A stretch of 24,906 nt of DNA from JAVBWI01 sp036677445 (GTDB taxonomy: Bacteria; Bacillota; Clostridia; Christensenellales; CAG-138). The stretch is from contig JAVBWI010000018.1 in NCBI GenBank assembly GCA_036677445.1, positions 1-24,906 of the forward strand. The letters run 5' to 3'. Under the pieces are notes generated by a model that worked only from the letters and a program-made list of their open reading frames with translations, did no database searches and was not told the origin of the DNA. This document shows, piece by piece, positions 16,330-24,839 of this stretch; within the stretch, counting starts at the first letter, position 1, and every line of letters starts with the position of its first letter. Both the position numbers and the translations under genes were made by a program.

Positions 16330-17280
16330 ATGCAGCAAAAGGATGCGGTACGGATCGGAATCGTCGGCACCGGCATGATCGGGGCAAGCCTGGCTGCCCT
16401 GTTCACAGGCAACGGGTATTACGTTTCCATGTATGCCGTGAGCGAGCAGGAGAAGGAAGCCTGTATTTCAAAATACAGAACATGCTTTGTTGATCTGATA
16501 AACGAGGGCCTTGTGACAAAGAGGCAAGCGGAAGCGTGCGAAAGGCGCCTGACCATCGCGCTTGATTACGCTGCGCTCGCCGATGCGACATTTATCTATG
16601 AATGCGTAGTTGAACGCGCAGAGGTGAAGTTCGAGGTCTACCGCCAGATCGAGCAGCATTGCCCAAATGTGAAGGCCATCGCTTCAAGCACGTCGGCAAT
16701 GCCGGTGGAGCGCCTGGCAGAGGGCTTTACTCTGTATAAGGATAGATTCATGGTGGCGCATCCGTGGAATCCTCCGCATATGGTTCCCTGCGTTGAAGTG
16801 GTCCCCAGCAGCTATACCGGCAAAGAGGCGCTTGCACTGACTCTTGCTATATTGAAATCCGTTGGCAGGGCGCCGGTCGTGTTGCAAAAAAGCGCTCCGG
16901 GCTTTGTTGCGAACCGCCTGCAGCATGCGCTATACCGGGAAGCGGTATATATGGTGGAGCAGGGAATCGCTACGCCGGAGGATATCGATATCTCTTTACG
17001 CACAAGCTTTGTACCCCGCTATACATCCATCGGCATATTCGAGCATTTCGATTATGCCGGCCTGGACATGATCTACAGCATACAGGAATCTCTGCTGCAC
17101 AGCCTGTGCAACGACGTTAAGCCGCAGGAACTTGTCAAGTGCCATTGCGAGGCCAATGAACTTGGCGCAAAGACGGGGCACGGCATACTGGATTGGAGCA
17201 ATGTGGATATGGACGCTTTCCGCAAGCGGGCCAGCAAGCCGTATTTGCAATTTTTCAACTGGGACCTTCCCGAAGAGTAA
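16330..17280 (+). CDS. 3-hydroxyacyl-CoA dehydrogenase-family NAD-dependent dehydrogenase (gulonate 3-dehydrogenase-like)
   Basis: This 316-residue protein has an N-terminal Rossmann domain (GIVGTGMIG, residues 10-18) and a helical C-terminal domain. H144 in HPWNPPHMVP and E156 in CVEVVPS form the catalytic His-Glu pair, and SSTSAMPVE and FVANRLQHA are the other family motifs. The family oxidises 3-hydroxyacyl-CoA or free 3-hydroxyacids. The HPWNPPH form resembles lambda-crystallin/L-gulonate 3-dehydrogenase and carnitine dehydrogenase more than the HFFNP of 3-hydroxybutyryl-CoA dehydrogenase. A sugar-acid or other free 3-hydroxyacid is therefore plausible, also given the SMP-30-like gene nearby. 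AAGGAG (16315-16320) supports ATG 16330, 13 bases after the hydrolase stop. Confidence 0.87.
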   Translation: MQQKDAVRIGIVGTGMIGASLAALFTGNGYYVSMYAVSEQEKEACISKYRTCFVDLINEGLVTKRQAEACERRLTIALDYAALADATFIYECVVERAEVKFEVYRQIEQHCPNVKAIASSTSAMPVERLAEGFTLYKDRFMVAHPWNPPHMVPCVEVVPSSYTGKEALALTLAILKSVGRAPVVLQKSAPGFVANRLQHALYREAVYMVEQGIATPEDIDISLRTSFVPRYTSIGIFEHFDYAGLDMIYSIQESLLHSLCNDVKPQELVKCHCEANELGAKTGHGILDWSNVDMDAFRKRASKPYLQFFNWDLPEE

Positions 17281-17419
17281 AGCGATTCGAAAAGCATCCT
17301 TTCGATATGAAAAATGATGTTCTATCGTACCTGTCGGGTACGGTTATTGACTCTGCAGGAAAGGAGGGTAGCGGTTAGCCGTAATGCGCTTTCAACAAAT
17401 AAGAATAATGGAGGGTAGT

Positions 17420-17953
17420 ATGACAAATAAGAAGCTGATCGTTTATGCCGTTCTTACGGCAGTCCTTGCAGGCATCGTAACGCTGGTAACCTGGCAGATG
17501 AATGGCTGGCCCATTCCCATAGGAAAGCCGCTGACTTATGTTTCTTTCATATCCTGGGCGGGGTATTTCCTTTTCGGCGCCAGCCCCAAAGGCGCGCTCA
17601 AAGCGTTTACATCCATTATCGCAGGTATTGTGGCGGCGGTCCTGATGTTTGTTCTTTCCATCGCGTTCGGTTTTGCGCCGTGGTGGGCGGTACCCCTGGC
17701 TGTAACGATCATGGTAATTCCCATGATGCTGTGTGAAAAGGTAAAGCCGTTTAACAACGTTGCTGCGGTATTTGTCGGCACAGGTATGTATTTTTCGCTT
17801 TCCGCCGCCGGCGCATTCGCGGATTTCAGTTTGATGAGCTATGTCATGGTAGGGCTTACGGAATTGGTCTATGTACTCATCGGCTTTGTGGCCGGCTGGC
17901 TGACGATCCAGTTCAACATTTGGGTATCCAAACCCAAGAACTTGCAGGCGTGA
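17420..17953 (+). CDS. DUF1097-family (YcdZ-like) small membrane protein
   Basis: This 177-residue protein is almost wholly hydrophobic, with about five membrane helices (near residues 7-27, 35-54, 60-80, 85-103 and 125-165). The layout and the short loops, such as GWPIPIGKPLTYVSFISWAGYF, match the DUF1097 family, which includes E. coli YcdZ (function unknown). It is the only membrane protein in the catabolic region and closes the first operon, so it may help import the substrate or move an intermediate. That is inference. GGAGGG (17410-17415) supports ATG 17420. An in-frame ATG at 17384 has no site. A PHP protein like E. coli YcdX, encoded near YcdZ in E. coli, is found later in this window. 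Confidence 0.8.
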   Translation: MTNKKLIVYAVLTAVLAGIVTLVTWQMNGWPIPIGKPLTYVSFISWAGYFLFGASPKGALKAFTSIIAGIVAAVLMFVLSIAFGFAPWWAVPLAVTIMVIPMMLCEKVKPFNNVAAVFVGTGMYFSLSAAGAFADFSLMSYVMVGLTELVYVLIGFVAGWLTIQFNIWVSKPKNLQA

Positions 17954-17954
17954 C

Positions 17955-18000
17955 AGCAGAGAACGGCGCAGGCGGAGGCTGATCTCTGCTTGCGCCGTTC
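17955..18000 (+). terminator. GC-rich hairpin with alternative or pseudoknotted pairing after the first catabolic operon
   Basis: A perfect 10-bp stem pairs 17961-17970 (GAACGGCGCA) with 17991-18000. A second 8-bp stem pairs 17955-17962 (AGCAGAGA) with 17983-17990. The four arms interleave, so the RNA must either switch between the two or fold as a pseudoknot. It begins right after the DUF1097 stop and probably ends or protects the operon transcript. No T-tract follows. Confidence 0.55.
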
Positions 18001-18030
18001 GGGATGCAGCCAGGCTCACGATGCATGAAA

Positions 18031-18051
18031 GATAATAGATAATTGATAATT
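18031..18051 (+). repeat. Three tandem GATAATW heptamers
   Basis: GATAATA, GATAATT and GATAATT follow one another without gaps, about 80-100 bases upstream of the GntR gene. They resemble half-sites of the ATAATCGAT-type operators elsewhere in the window and could be a binding array or simple AT-rich DNA. Confidence 0.5.
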
Positions 18052-18076
18052 TTGGGGAATTGGCTCGGCCATATTC

Positions 18077-18105
18077 TTGTGGATAAAAATAAACTATGAT
18101 AAAAT
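18077..18105 (+). promoter_or_regulatory. Possible promoter of the GntR gene
   Basis: TTGTGG (18077-18082) and TAAAAT (18100-18105) are 17 bases apart, ahead of the GntR start region. Both boxes are imperfect, so this would be a weak promoter, suited to a low-level regulator. Confidence 0.4.
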
Positions 18106-18131
18106 AACTTCACAATATTGAATGTCGTGGT

Positions 18132-18815
18132 ATGAGGTATGCTGTGTTGAGTGACGATGACATGATGACCGGCTCGGAGCGAATCAAAAAAACAGTTTTA
18201 AGCGAGCACGTAAAAGGGATTCTCATTGAAAACATACTCAGCGGAAAATATAAGCCCGGGGACAGGCTTGTGGAAAGTACGCTTGCGCATACATTCGGCG
18301 TTAGTCAGTCCCCCGTACGTGAGGCAATTAAAAGCCTTGCGGAAATGGGCTTTGTTACCGTAGAACCGTATAAGGGCACTACCATTCGCGAAATCAGCAA
18401 CCGCGATATTTGGGAAGTGTTTACCGTACGCGCGGCGTTGGAATCCATGGCGGCCGGGATTGCCGCGAAAAAGGCTACGCCGGAGGAGATCGATCGTCTG
18501 GAAAGCATACTGCAGCGTATGATTGCCACCGCGGAGGATAACGACGACGTGCAGCGTATGCGCATCAATGACGAATTTCATGATGAGATCATGCGTATTT
18601 CCGGCCATCAGTACATCATCAAGCTCTCACAGAACCTTCGCTTTGCCAGCTGGTCGCATTTGAAGGGCAGCTTTTATGTAACGGACTCCATGCATATCGC
18701 AAAACGCCATAAAAAGATAGTTGATGCCATCAAAGCGCATGATTCCGCGCTGGCCGAAAAATTGATGCGAGAACATATTGAAGAAAATATACCCGATATT
18801 ATAAACGAACGGTAA
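18132..18815 (+). CDS. GntR/FadR-family transcriptional regulator (FCD domain)
   Basis: This protein of up to 227 residues has an N-terminal winged helix (about 25-90, with DRLVESTLAHTFGVSQSPVREA) and a C-terminal FCD helical domain (about 95-225). The FCD metal ligands appear present: D and H in NDEFHDEI, H in KRHKKIVDAI and H in MREHIEENI. FCD regulators usually sense carboxylic acids such as sugar acids, lactate or acyl-CoA. It lies between two catabolic operons whose promoters share an ATTATCGAT-centred palindrome, so it most likely represses both. The start is uncertain. AGG within 18135-18138 would serve GTG 18144 or TTG 18147 better than ATG 18132, which lacks a site. The inducer is unknown. 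Confidence 0.9.
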   Translation: MRYAVLSDDDMMTGSERIKKTVLSEHVKGILIENILSGKYKPGDRLVESTLAHTFGVSQSPVREAIKSLAEMGFVTVEPYKGTTIREISNRDIWEVFTVRAALESMAAGIAAKKATPEEIDRLESILQRMIATAEDNDDVQRMRINDEFHDEIMRISGHQYIIKLSQNLRFASWSHLKGSFYVTDSMHIAKRHKKIVDAIKAHDSALAEKLMREHIEENIPDIINER

Positions 18816-18840
18816 ATTGCATGTCATTTTTTGAATCTGC

Positions 18841-18868
18841 TTGACAGTAGATATAGGTGTGGTATGAT
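18841..18868 (+). promoter_or_regulatory. Sigma-A promoter of the second catabolic operon
   Basis: TTGACA (18841-18846) and TATGAT (18863-18868) are 16 bases apart, 84 bases before the cupin start. The operator candidate at 18882-18900 lies just after it, mirroring the arrangement at 6755-6814. Confidence 0.8.
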
Positions 18869-18881
18869 TATTTTAAACAAC

Positions 18882-18900
18882 ATAATCGATTATCGATATA
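18882..18900. promoter_or_regulatory. Palindromic operator candidate for the GntR/FadR regulator (site 2)
   Basis: ATAATCGATTAT (18882-18893) is a perfect 12-bp palindrome. It overlaps a second one, TATCGATA (18891-18898). The shared core ATTATCGAT (18889-18897) is identical to 6799-6807. Position just after the transcription start suits repression by the GntR protein encoded immediately upstream. Confidence 0.68.
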
Positions 18901-18951
18901 ATTATTTCTCGGCCCATATCCTGCAATGCTCGTGCCAAGCGGAGGGACTCT

Positions 18952-19344
18952 ATGAAAGCGATACATGAGAGCGAAGTATACGAAAAAGCGGTCCCGGGCA
19001 GGTTTCTGCGCTGGATTGTGGACTCCAAGGACGGTTTGGAAGCGGATTGCTGCTCGTGCTGCGTCATGCGCGTGCTGCCGGGAAAGACCGTGCAGCCGGC
19101 CCACTGCCATCCGCAAGGGGAAGAGTTGATCTATATTATCCGGGGCGAGGGCAAGGTATATGTCGACGGCGTGATAAAGCCTGTACGCGAGGGCAGTGCG
19201 GTATTGTTCGAACGAAACGCTATCCATATGGTGCGAAACTCCGGCAGCGAGGAAATGAAAGTGATTTGTTTCTTTGCGCCTGCCTCCAGTTTGGAGGAGT
19301 ATGAGTTTCATCCGGAAATTGAATTTGATGGAGGCAAGGAATGA
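18952..19344 (+). CDS. Cupin-domain protein
   Basis: This 130-residue protein is a single small beta-barrel cupin. The metal ligands are visible as H51 and H53 with a nearby glutamate (HCHPQGEELIYIIRGEG) and H92 (NAIHMVRNSG). Such proteins act as sugar or keto-acid isomerases, small oxygen-independent epimerases or binding proteins. Two paired cysteines, C33-C34 and C36-C37 (ADCCSCCVM), just before the barrel are unusual. CGGAGG upstream supports ATG 18952. Its stop overlaps the next start as ATGA, so it is the first gene of the second operon and is coupled to the SMP-30-like gene. The substrate is not known. Confidence 0.85.
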   Translation: MKAIHESEVYEKAVPGRFLRWIVDSKDGLEADCCSCCVMRVLPGKTVQPAHCHPQGEELIYIIRGEGKVYVDGVIKPVREGSAVLFERNAIHMVRNSGSEEMKVICFFAPASSLEEYEFHPEIEFDGGKE

Positions 19345-20363
19345 AAAAGAACAATCCCCTATACGGCTTTGAGATCGACCCGTCTTCGGTAAGTTTTATC
19401 GGTGAGAAGCTGCAGCGGCCGGAGTGTATATTGGCTGAACCCGATGGCAGCCTTTGGGCTGCGGACGCGCGCGGCGGCGTAGTGCATATCCGTCCGGATG
19501 GGTCGCAGAGCATCATTACGCAAAAGCGTACAAACGGCATAGATGTTTCATCATCGGATGTAAGCCGGTTTTTTGAAGGGACGTTGCCTAACGGGCTGGC
19601 GTTTGCCCAAAACGGCGACATCTACATATCCAATTTCGGAACGGATTGCCTGGAGCTGATGAAGCGAACAGGGGAAACCACAGTGCTTTTTGATACGATA
19701 GACGGTAAAGAGATCGGCAAGGTGAATTTTGTGCTGCGGGATACCAAAGACAGGCTTTGGATCACGATCACGACCATGAAAAAGAACTGGATTGACGCGC
19801 TGGTGCCGGACCTGGCGGACGGCTACATTGCGCGCTATGATAAAAGGGGCATCCATATCGTGGCGGATGGGCTGCACTTTACAAACGAGGTGCGCTTTGA
19901 CGCGAAAGAAGAGTATCTATATGTGGTGGAAACCACAGGGGGAAGGGTGATACGCTTCCGCTGCGACACAGAAGGCAACCTTTCCGGCAGGGAAACCTAT
20001 GGGCCGACGCACATGGGCCAGGGCGCATACCCGGATGGCATTGCGTTTGACAGCTATGGCAATCTGTGGGGGACTATGGTGTATTCCGATAAGCTGTTCG
20101 TTATTACGCCCGACGGCGAAATGCATATTCTTTTGGACGAGGGCGATCACGGGAAAGTGCAGCGTCTGGACGACGCCTTCTATAACCGCTGTGTCACCAA
20201 TGAAATACTGTTCCAAACCGGCCGGGGTATCGCGCCGTGGATGGCCAGCGTTACCTTCGGCGGGCCGGATCTGAAAAACGTATACATCGGTTCTTTGCGC
20301 GCAACGAACATCCCATGGTTCAGGTCGCCTGTGGCGGGCCTGCCCATGGTGCATTGGAAATAA
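19341..20363 (+). CDS. SMP-30/gluconolactonase-like six-bladed beta-propeller protein
   Basis: This 340-residue protein has the repeated DGSLWAAD / NGDIYISN / YGNLWGTM blade signatures of the SMP-30/LRE family, which hydrolyses sugar lactones with one bound divalent metal. The metal and substrate residues can be placed as E28 (RPECILAEPDG), N129, N182 (TNEVRFD) and D232 (YPDGIAFD). No export signal is present, so it acts in the cytosol, as expected for a step after a dehydrogenase that makes a lactone. It is longer than the ~300 residues usual for bacterial members, with an extra C-terminal segment of about 40 residues ending near IPWFRSPVAG. Lactonase is the best guess; a strictosidine-synthase-like role cannot be excluded. 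Confidence 0.85.
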   Translation: MKKNNPLYGFEIDPSSVSFIGEKLQRPECILAEPDGSLWAADARGGVVHIRPDGSQSIITQKRTNGIDVSSSDVSRFFEGTLPNGLAFAQNGDIYISNFGTDCLELMKRTGETTVLFDTIDGKEIGKVNFVLRDTKDRLWITITTMKKNWIDALVPDLADGYIARYDKRGIHIVADGLHFTNEVRFDAKEEYLYVVETTGGRVIRFRCDTEGNLSGRETYGPTHMGQGAYPDGIAFDSYGNLWGTMVYSDKLFVITPDGEMHILLDEGDHGKVQRLDDAFYNRCVTNEILFQTGRGIAPWMASVTFGGPDLKNVYIGSLRATNIPWFRSPVAGLPMVHWK

Positions 20364-20387
20364 CTTTTCAGTAAGCGGGAGGAAAAC

Positions 20388-21449
20388 GTGTTGGAACAAA
20401 TGTACGCTATCCGGCTTAACGCCCCCAACGATCTGGAATATGTGCAAATACCCAAGCCAAAGGCAGGCCTTTTCGAGGTGCTCTGTCGCATAGAATCCGT
20501 GTCCATTTGCGGAACGGACCCCCATATTATCAATGGAGACCATAAGGGTTTTTGGCCGCAATCCTTCCCCTTGATACCCGGCCATGAATGGTCCGGTGTG
20601 ATTACGGAGTTGGGGGAAAAGAGCGAAAATTTCGGCTGGAAAGCAGGGGACCGGGTTTGCGGCATCGCGAACGTCGGCTGCGGTCACTGCAAAAACTGTA
20701 TGGAGGGCAGGTTTACGATCTGCCTGAATTACGGGAAACAGGCGGTGCACAAAATGTACGGGCATATCACGCAGGGCGCGTATGCGCAATATATGGCCGC
20801 TTCCATACGTTCCATAGCCAAAATACCCGACGACATGGATTTTAATATCGCAGCGTGCATGGATCCGCTGAGCATCGCGCTGCATGTGGTCATGCACAGC
20901 CGCATAGAACCCGGAGATTCCGTTTTGGTAATCGGCGCAGGCGCGCAGGGGCTCATGTCCATTATTTGCGCGAAAAGCATGGGCGCAGGCCTTATTTTAT
21001 GCGCCGGCAGCGGCAGCCGGCTGAAGGAAGCGGAGAGGCTTGGCGCAGTTCCCATCGATTACAGATCGGAGGATGTCGTGGAGCGCGTTATGAAACTTAC
21101 CGGCGGTTTGGGAGCAAAAAGGGTGATGGAATGCTCCGGAACCGCACAGGGCGTTAGAAACGCTTGTTTTTGTGCGGCCAGAGGCGGCGTCATATCTGTA
21201 ATCGGGTTCCCCAAGGAAGACGTGCCTATCCCTGTCAAACGTCTGGTGCTCGACGAGATTGAATTCGTCGGCAACCGCGCCAACCCCAATACGCTCGAGA
21301 AGGCGATCTCCATAGCGTATCAGCACAGGGAGGAACTGCAGCGCTTTATTACGGATGTCTATCCGCTTTCGCGGTATGCCGAGGCGTTGGATAAATTTAT
21401 AAAGAGGCCGGAAGGCACTTTAAAAGTCGTTTTAAAGCCGCAGCAGTAG
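20388..21449 (+). CDS. Zinc-dependent alcohol/polyol dehydrogenase (MDR family)
   Basis: This 353-residue enzyme belongs to the medium-chain dehydrogenases of the sorbitol/threonine dehydrogenase type. The catalytic zinc site is C41 (SICGTD) and H66-E67 (PGHEWSG). The structural zinc lobe has C98, C101, C104 and C112 (GCGHCKNCMEGRFTIC). The NAD(P) fold carries VIGAGAQG. It likely oxidises a secondary hydroxyl of the pathway substrate to a ketone. GGGAGG (20377-20382) supports GTG 20388 or the adjacent TTG 20391. It follows the SMP-30 gene by 24 bases in the same operon. Cofactor preference and substrate cannot be read with confidence. Confidence 0.9.
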   Translation: MLEQMYAIRLNAPNDLEYVQIPKPKAGLFEVLCRIESVSICGTDPHIINGDHKGFWPQSFPLIPGHEWSGVITELGEKSENFGWKAGDRVCGIANVGCGHCKNCMEGRFTICLNYGKQAVHKMYGHITQGAYAQYMAASIRSIAKIPDDMDFNIAACMDPLSIALHVVMHSRIEPGDSVLVIGAGAQGLMSIICAKSMGAGLILCAGSGSRLKEAERLGAVPIDYRSEDVVERVMKLTGGLGAKRVMECSGTAQGVRNACFCAARGGVISVIGFPKEDVPIPVKRLVLDEIEFVGNRANPNTLEKAISIAYQHREELQRFITDVYPLSRYAEALDKFIKRPEGTLKVVLKPQQ

Positions 21450-21463
21450 AAAGGAGCAATACA

Positions 21464-22363
21464 TTGAACACATTTTCAGCACAGATCAGCAGCGACAGAG
21501 CGGTGGTGCGCATAGACGTATTGAACAGCCCCAACCGTACCGAGATTGTAGAGGACGACACGTTCTTAAACTACCGGCTCGGTTCTGTCAACGTTTCCAC
21601 AACGCTTACAAAGCCGGTTGCGGATATCCTGTGGGATTGCGGCATAAACACCAAGAGCATTTTTTACATGAACGGCCAGCTCAGGCTGACGGGCTTCTGG
21701 GAGGAAGGCGAGCTGAACAAGATCATGGTGACGATGCTGGCGAACGAAATGGATAAATGCGGCTTGCATCCGTTCCATTCCTCCAGCGTGGTATACCGGG
21801 GCAAAATGATACTTCTTGTGGGCGGCGAAAACAATCACGGGAAGTCCATGAGCCAGCTGGAAGGCTGCCGCCGCGGCGCAAGGATATTTTCTACAGAGAC
21901 GACGGTTACCGATGATGACGGGCTGGCGCTGTACGGGTCCAAGAACCTGTATATCCGCAAGCGCGCAAAAGGCACCGAGCGTAGCGACCTGCCCGATCAG
22001 GATCAGGGCGTAGCCAAGTTTTTTGACAAAGAGCCGGAGATGCAGATGTGCTACGAGCCGTGCCATATCGATCTTGCCATCATGCCGGGGATAGACGGGC
22101 ATTTCGATACGCAGGTAACTCCCATGAACCAATTTGAAGCATCTTACCAGAGTTACCATTCTTTGATGAATTTCTTTGGTTTAAACCAGCTTTTATGCGG
22201 GAAGGTTGGCCTTGCCATGCCCATTGTGGATACCGATATGCGCCGTCAGGAACGGGCGGCGTTTTGCGCGCGGTTCGCCGCCGGAAGGCCGTATTATATG
22301 ATCCGCGCAAAAACGCCGCAGATCGTGTTTGATGAAATTGATAAAATTCTGGATACGCTCTGA
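21464..22363 (+). CDS. Divergent HPr-kinase/phosphorylase-like P-loop protein of unknown function
   Basis: I do not recognise a named orthologue. The 299-residue protein has a middle region resembling the HprK/PEP-carboxykinase-type kinase fold: HSSSVVYRGKMILLVGGENN (about 105-124) leads into a Walker A motif G-x4-GKS (121-128), and an acidic stretch DDD (150-152) follows about 22 residues later, as in HPr kinases. The N-terminal ~100 residues look like a separate alpha/beta domain. No DNA-binding or membrane segment is visible. TTG 21464 follows AAGGAG by about 8 bases, and the gene is 14 bases after the dehydrogenase. It could phosphorylate a pathway metabolite or a protein. Other HprK-like proteins are kinases of small molecules or regulators, so both are open. 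Confidence 0.7.
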   Translation: MNTFSAQISSDRAVVRIDVLNSPNRTEIVEDDTFLNYRLGSVNVSTTLTKPVADILWDCGINTKSIFYMNGQLRLTGFWEEGELNKIMVTMLANEMDKCGLHPFHSSSVVYRGKMILLVGGENNHGKSMSQLEGCRRGARIFSTETTVTDDDGLALYGSKNLYIRKRAKGTERSDLPDQDQGVAKFFDKEPEMQMCYEPCHIDLAIMPGIDGHFDTQVTPMNQFEASYQSYHSLMNFFGLNQLLCGKVGLAMPIVDTDMRRQERAAFCARFAAGRPYYMIRAKTPQIVFDEIDKILDTL

Positions 22364-22418
22364 TATATGCACCGGTATCCGGCTTTAGAGCGCCGCAGGA
22401 GTAGGGGGCGATTGCATT

Positions 22419-23162
22419 TTGTGGCAAATGGCGCATGCGATTGAGTTGGATACTCATGTACATACAATAGCTTCCGGCCATAGCTGGAGCTCGTTTGGCG
22501 AATGTGTGGAGCAGGCAAAAAGCCTGGGGCACAGGGGCATCTGTATTACGGAGCATAGCGCACTGGTGAAGAATGCGCCGCCGGAATGGCTGCCCGAAAG
22601 CCAGGTCATGCTTCCCAAGTTCTACAAGGGTATACGTGTCTACCGCGGCCTGGAAGCCGATATTCTTGCAACGGATGGTACGCTTACCCCGCCGGAGAAA
22701 TATCTGCGGTATCTTGAATTCTGCATAGCCAGTATTCACGGCAATGAGCCTGGAAAAGCAGGTTCGGCGGACGAGCGGACATCTTCCTATATTCATGCCC
22801 TGCGAAATCCTTATGTGGATGTGCTTGGCCATATCGACAGGACGGCCTGTGATATGGAAGCGGTGGTAAGTGCGGCCAGGCAGAACGGCAAAATGATTGA
22901 GCTGAACAACCAAACCATGAAGCGCTATTTACACGGATATCAGGAAACGACTGTCCGGCTGCTTTCGCTGTGTAAAGAGCAGGAGGTTTTTGTCTGCGTG
23001 GGCAGCGACGCACATGTCCATACGATGATCGGGGATTTCGAAATGGCGGAGGAAGTTCTCAAGCGGGTAGAGTTTCCGCTGGAATTGGTGCTCAATTATA
23101 ACTTTAATGATTTTGACTCCTATATCGAAAAAAAGCGCGAACGCTTACAGATTCTTGACTAG
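22419..23162 (+). CDS. PHP-domain phosphoesterase (YcdX-like)
   Basis: This 247-residue protein has the PHP motifs of a trinuclear metal phosphatase: DTHVHT (H13 and H15), H21 in SGHSW, TEH (44-46), a conserved glutamate in GLEADI, SIHG, LGHIDR and the final GSDAHVH. The size and order match E. coli YcdX (245 residues). It would remove a phosphate from a small cytosolic phospho-compound. That makes sense in a cluster with an unusual ATP-dependent kinase, perhaps as a step after phosphate-dependent chemistry or as a detoxifying activity. GGGGG near 22404-22408 supports TTG 22419, with ATG 22428 as alternative. It follows the P-loop gene by 55 bases. Confidence 0.85.
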   Translation: MWQMAHAIELDTHVHTIASGHSWSSFGECVEQAKSLGHRGICITEHSALVKNAPPEWLPESQVMLPKFYKGIRVYRGLEADILATDGTLTPPEKYLRYLEFCIASIHGNEPGKAGSADERTSSYIHALRNPYVDVLGHIDRTACDMEAVVSAARQNGKMIELNNQTMKRYLHGYQETTVRLLSLCKEQEVFVCVGSDAHVHTMIGDFEMAEEVLKRVEFPLELVLNYNFNDFDSYIEKKRERLQILD

Positions 23163-23220
23163 CAGAAAACGGTTTGCAATGTTATGCAAAAGGCTATCTA
23201 ACTAAAGGAGGAATGAAAGC

Positions 23221-24723
<1,503 letters not shown>

Positions 24724-24744
24724 TTCGCGCAGGCTGTCGATAAA

Positions 24745-24839
24745 CCCCTTGGGGATTCGGGGGCCGCAGCCCCCGGAGGTTTTCAGCCGCCAGCGACATG
24801 TGCGGTGGCGGCGGAAAGCCTTGCGGCGCAAGGCTTTCC
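24745..24839. repeat. Cluster of hairpins at the 3' end (possible terminator or repeat element)
   Basis: Three stems follow the last gene: 24758-24764 with 24769-24775 (CGGGGGC around CGCA), 24786-24792 with 24806-24812 (GCCGCCA), and 24813-24824 with 24828-24839 (GGAAAGCCTTGC, perfect 12 bp with a 3-base loop). The GC-rich first stem could end the operon, though no long T-tract follows. The ordered series is reminiscent of interspersed repeat elements found after genes. Confidence 0.6.

Noticed and set aside
17307..17378. Small 23-codon frame and a CGTACC/GGTACG hairpin upstream of the DUF1097 gene, a possible leader peptide
   Set aside because: There is no ribosome binding site before its ATG and no run of regulatory codons. 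The hairpin is short, so there is too little support.
19917..20897. Minus-strand frame of 326 codons spanning the SMP-30-like and dehydrogenase genes
   Set aside because: It crosses two well-supported genes and their intergenic gap on the opposite strand, and shows no recognisable domain.
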